A DNA stretch of 64,000 bases from Streptomyces geranii (GTDB taxonomy: Bacteria > Actinomycetota > Actinomycetes > Streptomycetales > Streptomycetaceae): the NCBI RefSeq assembly GCF_002954775.1, contig NZ_PJME01000036.1, positions 34,455-98,454 on the forward strand. The letters are read 5' to 3'. The first letter of the stretch is position 1. The number at the start of each line of letters is the position of its first letter. Positions 15,649 to 24,586 of the stretch are shown in pieces. The position numbers and the translations under genes were made by a program. A model generated the notes under the pieces. It ran no database searches. It had not been told where the DNA came from and saw nothing but the letters and a program-made list of their open reading frames with translations.

Positions 15649-16638
15649 TTACGCATCGGCATGGACCACGGAGCCGCATCCCTCGGCCGCGACCACGAGG
15701 ACTCCTTGCTCTTCATCGGACGGCAGTGAGGCGCGGCGCACGCGGGTTTCCCACTGGGCTGGCCACAGAGTCGTCGCATCCCACAGGATTCCTTCCAGAG
15801 GCACATCGTCCAGCTTGGCGCCGGTGAGATCTGCTCCGACAAAGTCGTTGCTGGCCTGCTCGACTTCTGCGACAACTCTGGCCAGCGCGTCGGCATCCCC
15901 ACAGCCGTGGGTCAGATCGTCGACGAGGTCCTGGGCAACTGCCCCGACGCCGAACAGGTAGGCACGTCCGGTCGCCTTGAGGGTGGCGACAGAAGGGGCC
16001 AGTTCCTCGTCCAGGAGTTCCCGGACGCTGTGCAGTTCGTTGGCGAGGCGTTCGGCCGGATCGGCGAGGGCGGACTCGACGGCGGCGAGGTAGTCCAGGC
16101 CGGTAAAGGCAGCCTGGGGCCGGAGCGGTTCGGGCCGCCGGGACATGCCCTCAAGGTGTTCTCGGAGTTGCTCCACCACAGTGTCGACACGGCCCAGTGG
16201 CTGTGCGCTGTCGTTCAGAAGGTCACACAGGTCCTGGACGATGCGGACAGCGGTACGCATGGCCTCGGCCAGGTCGAAAGGCCAGTAGCTGTGCACCACG
16301 CGCAGGGCCTCTTCGCGGTATTTCACCCGGATCATCGCAGGGCGGCGGGCTAGGGGACCCCGGGCCCCCAGACGCGCCTGGAGTACGGAGTTGTGCTGAG
16401 CGGCATGGGCGTCCCGGGACAGACGGCGGCTGACAGCCTTCCCCGTGGCACGGTGGGTCGCTGCCAGGAGTCGGTCCAACGCAAGGTCAGGGGTACGCAG
16501 TTCGGGCGGTCCGCCATGGGCATTGAGGCGGTCAACAACGGCAATGCCCAGTCGACGATGCATAGTCTTCAGCAGAATGTCGAGGTCCTCATCGCGTCGG
16601 CCGTATCCTTCCGCGGTGCGGGGATCGCTGCCCATCAC
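15649..16638 (-). CDS. Sigma-factor-associated hypothetical protein, 329 aa
   Basis: ATG at 16638 overlaps the stop of the sigma-factor gene (ATGA), so the two are coupled. Residues 15-120 are helical and Arg-rich. The C-terminal ~60 residues hold the stretch DFVGADLTGAKLDDVPLEGI, a pentapeptide-like turn, followed by LWDATTLWPAQW. This C-terminal module is typical of Streptomyces proteins encoded beside ECF sigma genes. It may be a regulator of the sigma factor; it has no membrane span. Confidence 0.65.
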   Translation of the reverse strand: MMGSDPRTAEGYGRRDEDLDILLKTMHRRLGIAVVDRLNAHGGPPELRTPDLALDRLLAATHRATGKAVSRRLSRDAHAAQHNSVLQARLGARGPLARRPAMIRVKYREEALRVVHSYWPFDLAEAMRTAVRIVQDLCDLLNDSAQPLGRVDTVVEQLREHLEGMSRRPEPLRPQAAFTGLDYLAAVESALADPAERLANELHSVRELLDEELAPSVATLKATGRAYLFGVGAVAQDLVDDLTHGCGDADALARVVAEVEQASNDFVGADLTGAKLDDVPLEGILWDATTLWPAQWETRVRRASLPSDEEQGVLVVAAEGCGSVVHADA

Positions 16639-17219
16639 GTCTTCCTCCTCTCGTCGGCGAACCGGCCTTCCAGCCCCAGGCCTTGCTTCAGCGCGGTTCT
16701 CGCACGGGCCAGGTTCTGGCGGACGGCCGCCTGGGTAGTCCCCATCGCTCGTGCGCTTTCCTCAGTGGTGAAACCGTCCAGATGCCAGGCCATTGCGGCC
16801 CGTTGTTTGGCCGGCAGCGGTTGAAGTATGGAGATCACCCGACGTTCCTCCTCCCCCAGCTCGGCGGCGTGGGCCGGGGTCTGCCAGCGCAGGCTGGGCT
16901 GAGGTTCGGGGAGGTCCGCGCAGCTCTCTTCGAGTTTCACCTGCTGGCTTACCCAAAACCGCCATGCCACCGTGCGTAGCCAGGCGCGTGGGTAGGTGAT
17001 CGTGACGCCTGGCGCGCACATTTGAGTGAAAGCGTCCTGCGCGGCATCTTGGGCCTCTGTCCACGACGCTCCCTGCAGCAGCAGGAAGCGGACCAGAGCC
17101 GGGTACTGCTCGTCGTGCAGTACCCCGGCGAGCCGGATCCCCGGCTGCGGTGTGGCAGCTGTCTCCAGCGGCTCGACAAGGTGCAGGTCAGTGCTGATGG
17201 CGTCGTCCACGCTTGCCAC
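16635..17219 (-). CDS. ECF-type RNA polymerase sigma factor, 194 aa
   Basis: GTG at 17219 with GGAG just upstream is the preferred start. Region 2 is visible (EYPALVRFLLLQG, then AQDAAQDAFTQM and YPRAWLRTVAWRFW) and region 4 follows (VISILQPLPAKQRAAMAWHLDGFTTEESARAMGTTQAAVRQNLARAR). It binds core RNA polymerase and directs a specific promoter set. The start overlaps the end of the upstream 82-aa membrane protein by 32 bases, and the stop overlaps the 329-aa gene, giving a three-gene coupled unit. Confidence 0.85.
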   Translation of the reverse strand: MASVDDAISTDLHLVEPLETAATPQPGIRLAGVLHDEQYPALVRFLLLQGASWTEAQDAAQDAFTQMCAPGVTITYPRAWLRTVAWRFWVSQQVKLEESCADLPEPQPSLRWQTPAHAAELGEEERRVISILQPLPAKQRAAMAWHLDGFTTEESARAMGTTQAAVRQNLARARTALKQGLGLEGRFADERRKT

Positions 17220-17436
17220 CCCCGCTCCGGCCAACGGGCTCTGCCTCGCGGCCGTCACGGTGGGGGGCGGGTGCGGCGGACCGCCCTGTGAGGCAGCGGA
17301 CCCGCTCGGTCTGCGCCGCCTCACTGATGCGCGCTATCTCCACAGAGACGTTCAATCGCCGTTGAGTGATCTTCCCAATGACATTGATGACACTGACGGC
17401 CACGGTCACCACCGCTGCGGTGATCACAGGCTCCAT
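17188..17436 (-). CDS. Small membrane protein, 82 aa, first gene of the sigma operon
   Basis: ATG at 17436 starts a hydrophobic segment (MEPVITAAVVTVAVSVINVIG), then a charged helix (TQRRLNVSVEIARISEAAQTERV) and a basic tail. It overlaps the sigma-factor gene by 32 bases. A membrane peptide upstream of an ECF sigma gene could be an anti-sigma partner, but it lacks the usual zinc-binding anti-sigma motif, so the role is unproven. Confidence 0.6.
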   Translation of the reverse strand: MEPVITAAVVTVAVSVINVIGKITQRRLNVSVEIARISEAAQTERVRCLTGRSAAPAPHRDGREAEPVGRSGGGKRGRRHQH

Positions 17437-17930
17437 TCCGAACCCTTCTCTCTCCCGTACAGGCTCTTCAGCCCACCCTCACGCACGCCGCGCACCTCAA
17501 CAGTGCGATTTTCCCCAGGAGTTGTGACATCTGCCTGGCCGCGAGGCTGTCTCCGCGCGGGAAGAGCATCTGGTGGTGGAGGCGTTGACGGCCCCACGGC
17601 AGTCGTCTCGGGGCTGTGGACATACGTCGGCCGGTCTACTGGACGGCCGTACGGGACGCGGGGCGTGGACGGACCGCCTGGTGGTGCCTGCTGTCGCGGC
17701 CGTGCACCGTCAGCGAGCCCTGCGAACCTCCGGGGATGGCCGGTTTGCAACATGCAGACCGGCATAGAAAAAAGGGAACATATGTTTCATTCTCGGGGTG
17801 GTGAACACGGTGCGGGCGTCGGATGGTTGGATGCCGGTACCCGGTGGTGCGGCGGGTCGTTGGGGTTACAGCGGGCCGCGGTTGCGCCGTCGGGGATGAG
17901 GCTCGGTTCGAGGGGATGGAGGGCCGGCCG
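17437..17930. other. Intergenic region before the DUF5131 gene
   Basis: About 490 bases without a supportable gene; the possible reading frames here have shadow-like composition. The stretch AAAAAAGGGAACATATGTTTCAT at 17767-17789 is locally AT-rich and contains the palindrome ACATATGT, so it may hold a promoter or operator. Confidence 0.35.
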
Positions 17931-18677
17931 GTGAGTGACCGCAGTGCGATCGAGTGGACCGAGGCGACGTGGAACCCGACCACGGGGTGCGACCGCGTCT
18001 CCGAGGGGTGCGACAACTGCTATGCGCTGGCGCTGGCGAAGCGGCTGAAGGCGATGGGGTCGCCGAAGTACCAGGCTGACGGTGACCCACGAACGTCCGG
18101 GCCCGGGTTTGGGCTGACGGTGCATCCGGACGCTCTGCGCGTGCCGTACGGGTGGAAGAGCCCGCGTACCGTCTTCGTGAACTCCATGAGCGACCTGTTC
18201 CACGCGCGCGTGCCGCTGGACTACGTACGGCAGGTTTTCGACGTGATCGCGGAGACTCCGCAGCATACCTACCAGGTGCTCACCAAGCGGGCGCGGCGCC
18301 TGCGGCAGGTCGCCGACCTGCTGGAGTGGCCGGCGAATCTGTGGATGGGCGTCTCAGTGGAGAGCGCGAAGGAGCTGCCGCGCGTCGACGATCTACGACG
18401 GGTGCCGGCGGCCGTGAAGTTCCTGTCGTGCGAGCCGCTGCTGGGGCCGCTGGACGGGCTGGATCTGATGGGAATCGACTGGGTGATCGCCGGTGGCGAG
18501 TCGGGGCCAGGGCACCGGCCTCTGGACGAGGCGTGGGTGACGCAGATCCGCGACACCTCTCAGGAGGCCGGGGCGGCGTTCTTCTTCAAACAGTGGGGTG
18601 GTCGCACCCCGAAGGCTGGCGGCCGCCTGCTGGAGGGCCGGACCTGGGACCAGATGCCGCTGCCGGTAGCCGCCTGA
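17931..18677 (+). CDS. DUF5131 (phage Gp37/Gp68-like, three-Cys-motif) protein, 248 aa
   Basis: GTG at 17931 is chosen; GGAGGG lies 12 nt upstream. The family start IEWTEATWNPTTGCDRVSEG and the CDNCYA motif are intact: three cysteines within 20 residues, as in radical-SAM spore-photoproduct-lyase-like folds. Later family motifs follow: VFVNSMSDLFH, QVLTKRARR, NLWMGVSVE, FLSCEPLLGPL and VIAGGESGPG, ending FFFKQWGG. The protein is full length. It is encoded tail-to-tail with tcmP, its usual partner. Substrate and role are unknown. Confidence 0.9.
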   Translation: MSDRSAIEWTEATWNPTTGCDRVSEGCDNCYALALAKRLKAMGSPKYQADGDPRTSGPGFGLTVHPDALRVPYGWKSPRTVFVNSMSDLFHARVPLDYVRQVFDVIAETPQHTYQVLTKRARRLRQVADLLEWPANLWMGVSVESAKELPRVDDLRRVPAAVKFLSCEPLLGPLDGLDLMGIDWVIAGGESGPGHRPLDEAWVTQIRDTSQEAGAAFFFKQWGGRTPKAGGRLLEGRTWDQMPLPVAA

Positions 18678-18722
18678 CCGGCCCGTACGCTGCGGCCGGT
18701 ACTGCTGGGTCCGGCCACAGCG

Positions 18723-19904
18723 TCATGCCGCGAGGTTCCCCGGGGAAAGGGTGATCTCCCGGGTCCTCTTCACCCCCACCCCGTTGCTGGGCGTGACGCC
18801 CTGCTCATGTAGAAGCCGGACCGCCTGGCGTACGACCGGCTCGGTAACCTGCCCGTAGAAGGACCCGAAGACATCCAGTGTGTGGTCAACGAGCCTGACA
18901 GGCCGCCGGGTTCGTGCGAGCAACTTCGCCACGTTCTCGGCTATCTGCGGTACTGCCTTGGCCTCAACTTCCTTCGGGTCCGGGCGCGTCACCGAAGCCA
19001 TGGAGAACAGTGCGTCGTCGTCCTCACGCTCCTCCAGCGTCTCCCACCACGTCGCCCGAGCCCGGGCGACGGTGTCGCCGAACACCCACAGGCCGTACTG
19101 GCTACGGGTGGCGAACACCAGCCGGTACACGGCCCGCTGGCGCGGAGAGTGAGACACCGGGACCGACTGCACGAGCATCCCGGTGCGTTGCGCCAGACGG
19201 CGGGCGTACTCGGCCGCCACCGCCTCGATCGCGTCCTCGGCCGCACCGTCCTTGTCGCGTGATGCCACCGCATCGGCGAAGTACTCCCGCCACCAGATCC
19301 CGCCGCACACGTCGTCGAACCGCTGCAGCGACTTCTCGTTGCCTTTCGGGGAACGGACGTGGCCGCCCAGTCGCCACACGGCCATCATGCTGAAGTTCAT
19401 CAGCAACTCGGTCGCCGGCCGTTTCTGAGGACGCTTATGCGCGAGGACATCGATGAGGCGGTCCTGCGGCAGGACGAGCCCGCACGGGTCCAGAAAGACG
19501 AACAGCGGCTCCCGGACAGCACGCTCGATAACCCGGTCGAGAACGCCGTCGACCTCACCGCGATGAGCGTGCGCCCGTACGCCCCGTGCCAGGTGGTGCT
19601 GGACGACCTCGTGTAGCCGGTCGAAGGATTTCGCCTGCGGCTCGCAGAAGAAGCACTCCAACGTCAACCCTGGCCCGCTGCGCAGGTACGAGGCGACCCT
19701 CAGTGCTATCTCCGCAGACGCCGGATCGCCGTTCTCGTAACGGCCCTCACCCGCGTATCCGTCGAGGTATACCACGCGCTTGTCATGGGACTGCGCACCC
19801 GTCATGCCGCCGAACTGCGGCAGATACCGCTTGAGGAGATCGTGCTTGAACACGCTGGGCAGCGCCTTGTCCGCCCAGTAGCCCCCACCCGTACCCGACG
19901 ACAT
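18723..19904 (-). CDS. tcmP: Three-Cys-motif partner protein TcmP, 393 aa
   Basis: ATG at 19904 is chosen although no strong ribosome site is seen; a GTG lies two codons upstream. Family hallmarks are KHDLLKRYL near residue 18, the methyltransferase-like VVYLDGYAGEGRYENG, then FVFLDPCGLVLP and LMNFSMMAVWR, with a C-terminal winged-helix-like part. TcmP proteins are named for co-occurrence with three-Cys-motif (DUF5131/Gp37) proteins, and that partner is encoded convergently 45 bases away. The motifs suggest a Rossmann methyltransferase-like core. Biological role is not established. Confidence 0.88.
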   Translation of the reverse strand: MSSGTGGGYWADKALPSVFKHDLLKRYLPQFGGMTGAQSHDKRVVYLDGYAGEGRYENGDPASAEIALRVASYLRSGPGLTLECFFCEPQAKSFDRLHEVVQHHLARGVRAHAHRGEVDGVLDRVIERAVREPLFVFLDPCGLVLPQDRLIDVLAHKRPQKRPATELLMNFSMMAVWRLGGHVRSPKGNEKSLQRFDDVCGGIWWREYFADAVASRDKDGAAEDAIEAVAAEYARRLAQRTGMLVQSVPVSHSPRQRAVYRLVFATRSQYGLWVFGDTVARARATWWETLEEREDDDALFSMASVTRPDPKEVEAKAVPQIAENVAKLLARTRRPVRLVDHTLDVFGSFYGQVTEPVVRQAVRLLHEQGVTPSNGVGVKRTREITLSPGNLAA

Positions 19905-20157
19905 AGCCACCCCCACGACTGCTGTATCCGTCTGATCACAGATGGTGAAGCACTCAGGGAAGCCGGGCAAGGGCATCACGGGACAGACCACAAGCGAAAA
20001 GCTGGGCAGATGCGCGTCCCTTGGTGCGGCTGCGCTGGACCACGGCGGGATCGTCGCGGCAGATGCGCTCGGAGTCCTCCGTCTCGCGGGTCTGTTCGCG
20101 GTCGGCGAGGGCGTTGATGAACGGGGTTCATGCCCAATTGGACTGTTGGTAGAGCGT

Positions 20158-21843
20158 TCAACCCGGGGGTTCAACGGCACGGGGATCTAGGCCCGGACTA
20201 GCCAGAAGCCAACTCAACCGGGAACGCCAACTTGATGCCTCTTGCCTCCAGAAATCGCGCTGCGACCGGGTGGCGAGGGCGTTGGGGTAGTAGGCATGCA
20301 CCCGTTCGTAGTCCGCGATCAGTTCGGCGAACGCCTTCGCGGCACCGGCCGCATTCCCCGCTATCCCTCGCCAGTAGGCCAGCTGGTGCCGGGCGGCGAG
20401 GGTGTCAGGGTGGTCGGCTCCGTGCACCCGTTCGTAGTCCGCCACCAGCTTGGCGAACGCCCTCTTGGCACTGGCCGCGCTCTTCGCGGCCCCTTGCCAG
20501 TAGGCCAGCTGGTACCGGACGGCGAGGGTGTCAGGGTGGTCGGCTCCATGCACCCGTTCGTAATCCGCCACCAACTCGCCGAACGCCTTCGCGACGACAA
20601 CCGCCTCCGCCTCCTCCACCCGCCAGCGGAGCAACTGGTGCCGGGTGGCGATGGCGTCGGCTCCGTGCACCCGTTCATGGTCCGCCACCACCTCGGCGAC
20701 CACCATCGGGACAGAGGCCTCCTCCACCGCCTTCCCCCGCCAGAGAGCCAGCTGGTACCGCGCGGAGAGGGAGTCGGGGTGGTCCGGGCCGAGGAAGCGA
20801 ATGGAGACGTACGCCGCGTACAACTGGTCGGCCTTGTCGTAGTCGCCTGTCTCAGCTGCCGTTTCGGCTGCCGCTCGCAGGACGGGAAGGTTGTCCGCGG
20901 TGAAGTGGCTGGTCACAGGGTTGTCCGGTGAGTTGCCATGGACAACCCCGTCCTCAGGGAGAACGTTTTGGGTGAGGTCCTGGGTGATCCGCTGGAGTAT
21001 CTGATCGTCTTGGTCGTTGACGGCGGCGGCCTGGGCCAGGGCCTGGTCCATGTCGTCACCGACCGGATCAATGACTGTGGCACCCCGTGCGGGTCCGCGG
21101 GCCGAGGTGTTTTCGCTGTCCGGGAAGCTACTGGCCGTGCCAGTGCGCAGCTGGTCGAGTTCGCCGGTGAGCTGGTCGACCCTGGCCTGGACTCGGACGG
21201 CGAGTTCTTCGGCCTGCTGTTGTTTCTCCTGGGCGCGCTGAAGTTCCTGCTGGGCGCGCTCCTCTTGCTCGCGGGCCCGGGTGAGCTGGAGCTGGGTCTG
21301 CCGCAATGTGTCGGTGTCGTCGCGCCCTGCGTGGAGCTGGTCTCGCTCGCCGGCCAGGTCGGTGATCCGCCGCTCCAGCTTGCTGATCATTAGGAGAAGA
21401 GCCATGACGAGCTTCGAGGAGTTCGCGGCAGCCTCGCGCAGTTCGTTCTGTTGTTCCAGGGAGCGGGTGAGCCGGTCGTAGATCTCGATCTGCTGGGCCC
21501 GTGCCTCGGCGAGTTCCAGGGCGGAGGCCACCGGGGGCGGGGATTTCACCGGAGCGGGATGGGCGGCGGCCCGCAGCAGCTTGTCGGCTTCCTCTACGTA
21601 TCTCTTACGCAGCCGTGGATCGGCAACGGTCGCCTTGATCAGGTCGACCACGACCTGCCGGTCGGGGGCCTTCCCTGCGAGATATTCGCTGATCTGGCTC
21701 TTGGAACGGTGGATCTCGCCGGCCAGCGTGTTCGGAGTCTTGCCGCTGGCGTCGACCCGCGCCCTGAGGAATTCGGCAAGCGCCTTCTCCTCCGTGGTCT
21801 CTGCCCGGATCGGTGCCCGCGGCCTGCCTCCCCGTCCCGCCAT
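20158..21843 (-). CDS. XRE helix-turn-helix protein with coiled coil and TPR repeats, 561 aa
   Basis: ATG at 21843 has GGGGAG 5 nt upstream. Residues ~15-60 are a helix-turn-helix (TPNTLAGEIHRSKSQISEYLAG). Residues ~120-245 are a long coiled coil rich in Glu/Gln/Arg. Residues ~330-545 hold about five tetratricopeptide units; the consensus LVADYERVHGADHPDTLAVRY repeats every 36-37 residues, as in Streptomyces AfsR/NB-ARC-type regulators but without an ATPase domain here. Likely a DNA-bound regulator that uses TPRs to bind a protein partner. Confidence 0.8.
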   Translation of the reverse strand: MAGRGGRPRAPIRAETTEEKALAEFLRARVDASGKTPNTLAGEIHRSKSQISEYLAGKAPDRQVVVDLIKATVADPRLRKRYVEEADKLLRAAAHPAPVKSPPPVASALELAEARAQQIEIYDRLTRSLEQQNELREAAANSSKLVMALLLMISKLERRITDLAGERDQLHAGRDDTDTLRQTQLQLTRAREQEERAQQELQRAQEKQQQAEELAVRVQARVDQLTGELDQLRTGTASSFPDSENTSARGPARGATVIDPVGDDMDQALAQAAAVNDQDDQILQRITQDLTQNVLPEDGVVHGNSPDNPVTSHFTADNLPVLRAAAETAAETGDYDKADQLYAAYVSIRFLGPDHPDSLSARYQLALWRGKAVEEASVPMVVAEVVADHERVHGADAIATRHQLLRWRVEEAEAVVVAKAFGELVADYERVHGADHPDTLAVRYQLAYWQGAAKSAASAKRAFAKLVADYERVHGADHPDTLAARHQLAYWRGIAGNAAGAAKAFAELIADYERVHAYYPNALATRSQRDFWRQEASSWRSRLSWLLASPGLDPRAVEPPG

Positions 21844-22021
21844 AGGTGCTCCCCCTTGCCATGTCCGGTACGAGGCTGTCCGTTCCCGTCCCGGACAACG
21901 CCACCGTTTTCCGGACCTTACCTGCGGCAATGCGCCGGACAAGCCTGAACTACCCGATCACGCCGCACAGTTACCTCACCGCACCGCGGGCCCCACCGAA
22001 CCCCGACTACAGGAGATCTCC

Positions 22022-22246
22022 GTGCTGCCACCCTGGCTCCCCTCTCCGCGCACCCTGGGCGCACTCCAGCGCGTCCTGCTCGTCGCCCTGCTCACCCCCG
22101 CCGTGCTCATAGCCCTCACCGCGGCGGTCCCGGCCCTGATCCTGCTGCCGTTCCTCCCCGGCGGCACCGACCGCGCCATCAAACTCCTCACCGCGCACAC
22201 CCGGTACCTGTGCACCCTGCTGACCAACAGCCGGCCCGCCCCGTAG
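22022..22246 (+). CDS. Small membrane protein, 74 aa
   Basis: GTG at 22022 has AGGAGA 5 nt upstream. Residues ~15-45 form one or two hydrophobic segments (VLLVALLTPAVLIALTAAVPALILLPFL), then a short polar tail. It is divergent from the XRE-TPR gene and 120 bases before the pentapeptide-like gene. Family not recognised. Confidence 0.6.
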   Translation: MLPPWLPSPRTLGALQRVLLVALLTPAVLIALTAAVPALILLPFLPGGTDRAIKLLTAHTRYLCTLLTNSRPAP

Positions 22247-22367
22247 GACCTGACTGCCCGTCATGTGGCTTTCTGCGGTGGCTCCGGAATGTGATCGGTG
22301 GCGACTGTGTCGGACCGCAGGTGGTGGATATCGCAACCGCCATGACGGCTGACTCGTCCTGCCGGTC

Positions 22368-23867
22368 GTGACTCCTCTCTTTGCCCGTACCCGGGAGCGC
22401 CAGCGTGGTCTGCGCCTGTGGCACGTGTGGGTCGTCCTGCCCTTGGCGTTCATCGCCGCGCTGACAGTCGCGGGTGGCGTGTTCTATGCCGGTTGGGACC
22501 TACTCGGCGCCCGGGGGCTCAAGGCCCAGCCGCGCATCGACTCCAAGACGCTCTTCGACCTGGTGAAGCTGTCGTTCGGCGTGGTCGCCGGGGCCGGCGG
22601 TCTGGTCGCCCTGATCGTGGCCTACCGGCGCCAGCGGGTGGACGAGGACGGCGCGCTGCGTGACGCGACCCGCCTGCACAGCGAGCGGTTCACCGTCGCC
22701 GTCTCCCAGCTCGGCGATGCCTCCGCCGCGGTCCGCCTCGGCGGCGTTCACTCCCTGGCCCACCTCGCCGACGATGCACCCACCCGGGGCCTGCGCCAGA
22801 CGTGCATCGACGTCCTGTGCGCGTACCTGCGCCTGCCCTACACAGCGGAATCCGACCTGCCGCCCGGGGACACCGCAGCCCGGCACGAATACCTCGCGCT
22901 GCAACAGGTCCGCCACACCGTCATCCGCCTCATCCGCGACCACCTCCGCCTCGACCTCGAACACACGCACTCCTGGCGCGACTACAGCTTCGCCTTCACC
23001 AGCGTGGTCTTCGACGGCGGCGACTTCACCGGCGCGCACTTCCACGGCACCGTCTCCTTCGACGGCGCGGAGTTCAGCGGCGGCACGGTCGACTTCGACG
23101 GCGCGCGGTTCAGCGGCGGCACGGTCTCCTTCGACGGCGCGGAGTTCAGCGGCGGCACGGTCGACTTCGACGGCGCGCGGTTCAGCGGCGGCACGGTCTC
23201 CTTCGACGGCGCGGAGTTCAGCGGCGGCACGGTCTCCTTCAGCATCGCGGAGTTCAGCGGCGGCACGGTCTCCTTCCGCAACGCGCAGTTCAACGGCGGC
23301 ACCGTCTCCTTCCGCAACGCGCAGTTCAACGGCGGCACGGTCTTCTTCCACAACGCGCAGTTCAACGGCGGCACGGTCTCCTTCCGCAACGCGCAGTTCA
23401 ACGGCGGCACGGTCTTCCTCGGCAACGCGCGGTTCAGCAGTGGCACGGTCTCCTTCGACGGCGCGGAGTTCAGCGGCGGCACGGTCTCCTTCAGCATCGC
23501 GCAGTTCAGCGGCGGCACGGTCTCCTTCCGCAACGCGCAGTTCAACGGCGGCACCGTCTTCTTCGGCGGCGCGCAGTTCAACGGCGGCACGGTTCCCTTC
23601 GACGGCGCGCAGTTCAGCGGCGGCACGGTCGACTTCCGCATCGCGCAGTTCAGCGGCGGCACCGTCTTCTTCCGCAACGCGCAGTTCAGCGGCGGCACGG
23701 CCCTCTTCGGAAACGCGGAGTTCAGCAGCGGCACGGTCGACTTCGACAGCGCGGAGTTCAACGGCGGCACGGTCGACTTCGCGGGGGCTTTGGGCGTCGC
23801 TCCATCGGGGCTGCCTTCGTCGGGAGGGCCCTTGCCTGCTGGGGTGACGTTGGCTGATGCCTGGTAG
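22368..23867 (+). CDS. Membrane protein with 21 tandem 12-residue pentapeptide-like repeats, 499 aa
   Basis: GTG at 22368. Residues 17-45 and 60-85 are two transmembrane segments (WVVLPLAFIAALTVAGGVF; LVKLSFGVVAGAGGLVALIVAY). Residues 90-190 are a conserved helical region shared with the gene at 35818-36981. Residues ~227-478 are 21 repeats of GTVxFxxAxFSG, each 12 residues, which should stack as a right-handed beta-helix like pentapeptide proteins. The paralog carries only four or five units. Presumably membrane-anchored; function unknown. The repeated DNA is prone to unequal recombination. Confidence 0.75.
   Translation: MTPLFARTRERQRGLRLWHVWVVLPLAFIAALTVAGGVFYAGWDLLGARGLKAQPRIDSKTLFDLVKLSFGVVAGAGGLVALIVAYRRQRVDEDGALRDATRLHSERFTVAVSQLGDASAAVRLGGVHSLAHLADDAPTRGLRQTCIDVLCAYLRLPYTAESDLPPGDTAARHEYLALQQVRHTVIRLIRDHLRLDLEHTHSWRDYSFAFTSVVFDGGDFTGAHFHGTVSFDGAEFSGGTVDFDGARFSGGTVSFDGAEFSGGTVDFDGARFSGGTVSFDGAEFSGGTVSFSIAEFSGGTVSFRNAQFNGGTVSFRNAQFNGGTVFFHNAQFNGGTVSFRNAQFNGGTVFLGNARFSSGTVSFDGAEFSGGTVSFSIAQFSGGTVSFRNAQFNGGTVFFGGAQFNGGTVPFDGAQFSGGTVDFRIAQFSGGTVFFRNAQFSGGTALFGNAEFSSGTVDFDSAEFNGGTVDFAGALGVAPSGLPSSGGPLPAGVTLADAW
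23046..23801 (+). repeat. 36-bp tandem repeat array, 21 units
   Basis: The unit is typically GGCACGGTCTCCTTC followed by GACGGCGCGGAGTTCAGCGGC, repeated 21 times in frame without a length change. Only certain positions vary (D/S/F after GTV, and N/D/S in the next pair), so units look homogenised by recombination or recent duplication. Confidence 0.85.
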
Positions 23868-23889
23868 GTGCGGGCCTCGTGGGCCGGGT

Positions 23890-24194
23890 CTACAGCACCC
23901 CCAACAGAGCGTTGTCCTCCCACCGGTCGACGACTTCGAGGTATCCGGCCAGCATCTTGGAGCAGGGGCCCATCCGCTTTGCTTGGCGATGACGATCTGG
24001 TCGTGGCCCTTGAGGCGGGAGGACGTGGCGAGGCCGCGGCGCGGGCTGTGGCCGGTGAAGCGGATCCCGATTCCGGCGCGTTCGCCGGCGCGGGTGACGA
24101 CGTCACCGATCGCCGCGGGCTGGAGCCCGCCCTCACGACACCCCTCCCGATGATCGCCTCCGTCCTCCTTCCTCATCCGCACCGGCGCCGCCAT
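23890..24194 (-). pseudogene. Tyrosine recombinase (integrase) C-terminal remnant
   Basis: Reading leftward from 24194, the frame gives IGIRFTGHSPRRGLATSSRLKGHDQIVIAKQSGW, carrying the H-x-x-R box of phage-type tyrosine recombinases. After GWAP the frame is broken near 23962-23967: one missing G would restore GSKMLAGYLEVVDRWEDNAL with the catalytic Tyr, ending at TAG 23890-23892. The N-terminal catalytic Arg and DNA-binding domain are absent. It marks a former integrative element. Confidence 0.6.
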
Positions 24195-24586
24195 GGTCTC
24201 CGGGCCCGGAGCGGGCGTGCCCGTCGAGGAGCGGTGGAAGCTGTGCCGCGCGTCTACTGGACCATCCAGAACAGGGGATGGCTTGAACGGTCAATTCCGG
24301 TTGGCGGGTGCCGGGAAATCCATACCGGGCGTTTTCTGCCCTTTCCGTACGCCCTTGTTATTCGCCACCGTTCGCCACCCCTTCATTCTCCGGCAACTAG
24401 CAGTGAGGCACTTGCCCGTGGCCTAAGAATGTTCTGCGGTACCGGATCCACCCCGCCTGTATCAGGTAATTCCCTGGCAGGACTCCGACGAAAAACGGGG
24501 TGCGGCCTGCCCGGCCGCTCAGGAAGCACGATGCTCTCCCACAACCCAGTAAGGAGCGGGCGCACCCGCAGGCGCGCTGAACTGCC
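24195..24586. other. Intergenic region, no clear gene
   Basis: About 390 bases without a convincing gene on either strand. The stretch 24290-24460 is less GC-rich than its surroundings. It may hold the 5' remains of the integrase locus and the promoter of the 51-aa membrane protein. Confidence 0.3.

Noticed and set aside
23046..23801. CRISPR-like appearance of the 36-bp repeats
   Set aside because: Repeats are contiguous with no unique spacers, keep a reading frame, and encode a protein.
22500..24194. Long leftward frame opposite the pentapeptide array
   Set aside because: It mirrors the 36-bp repeat (AAVELRV-type repeats) and only its first ~90 codons at 23.9-24.2 kb resemble integrase sequence; that part is reported as a remnant.
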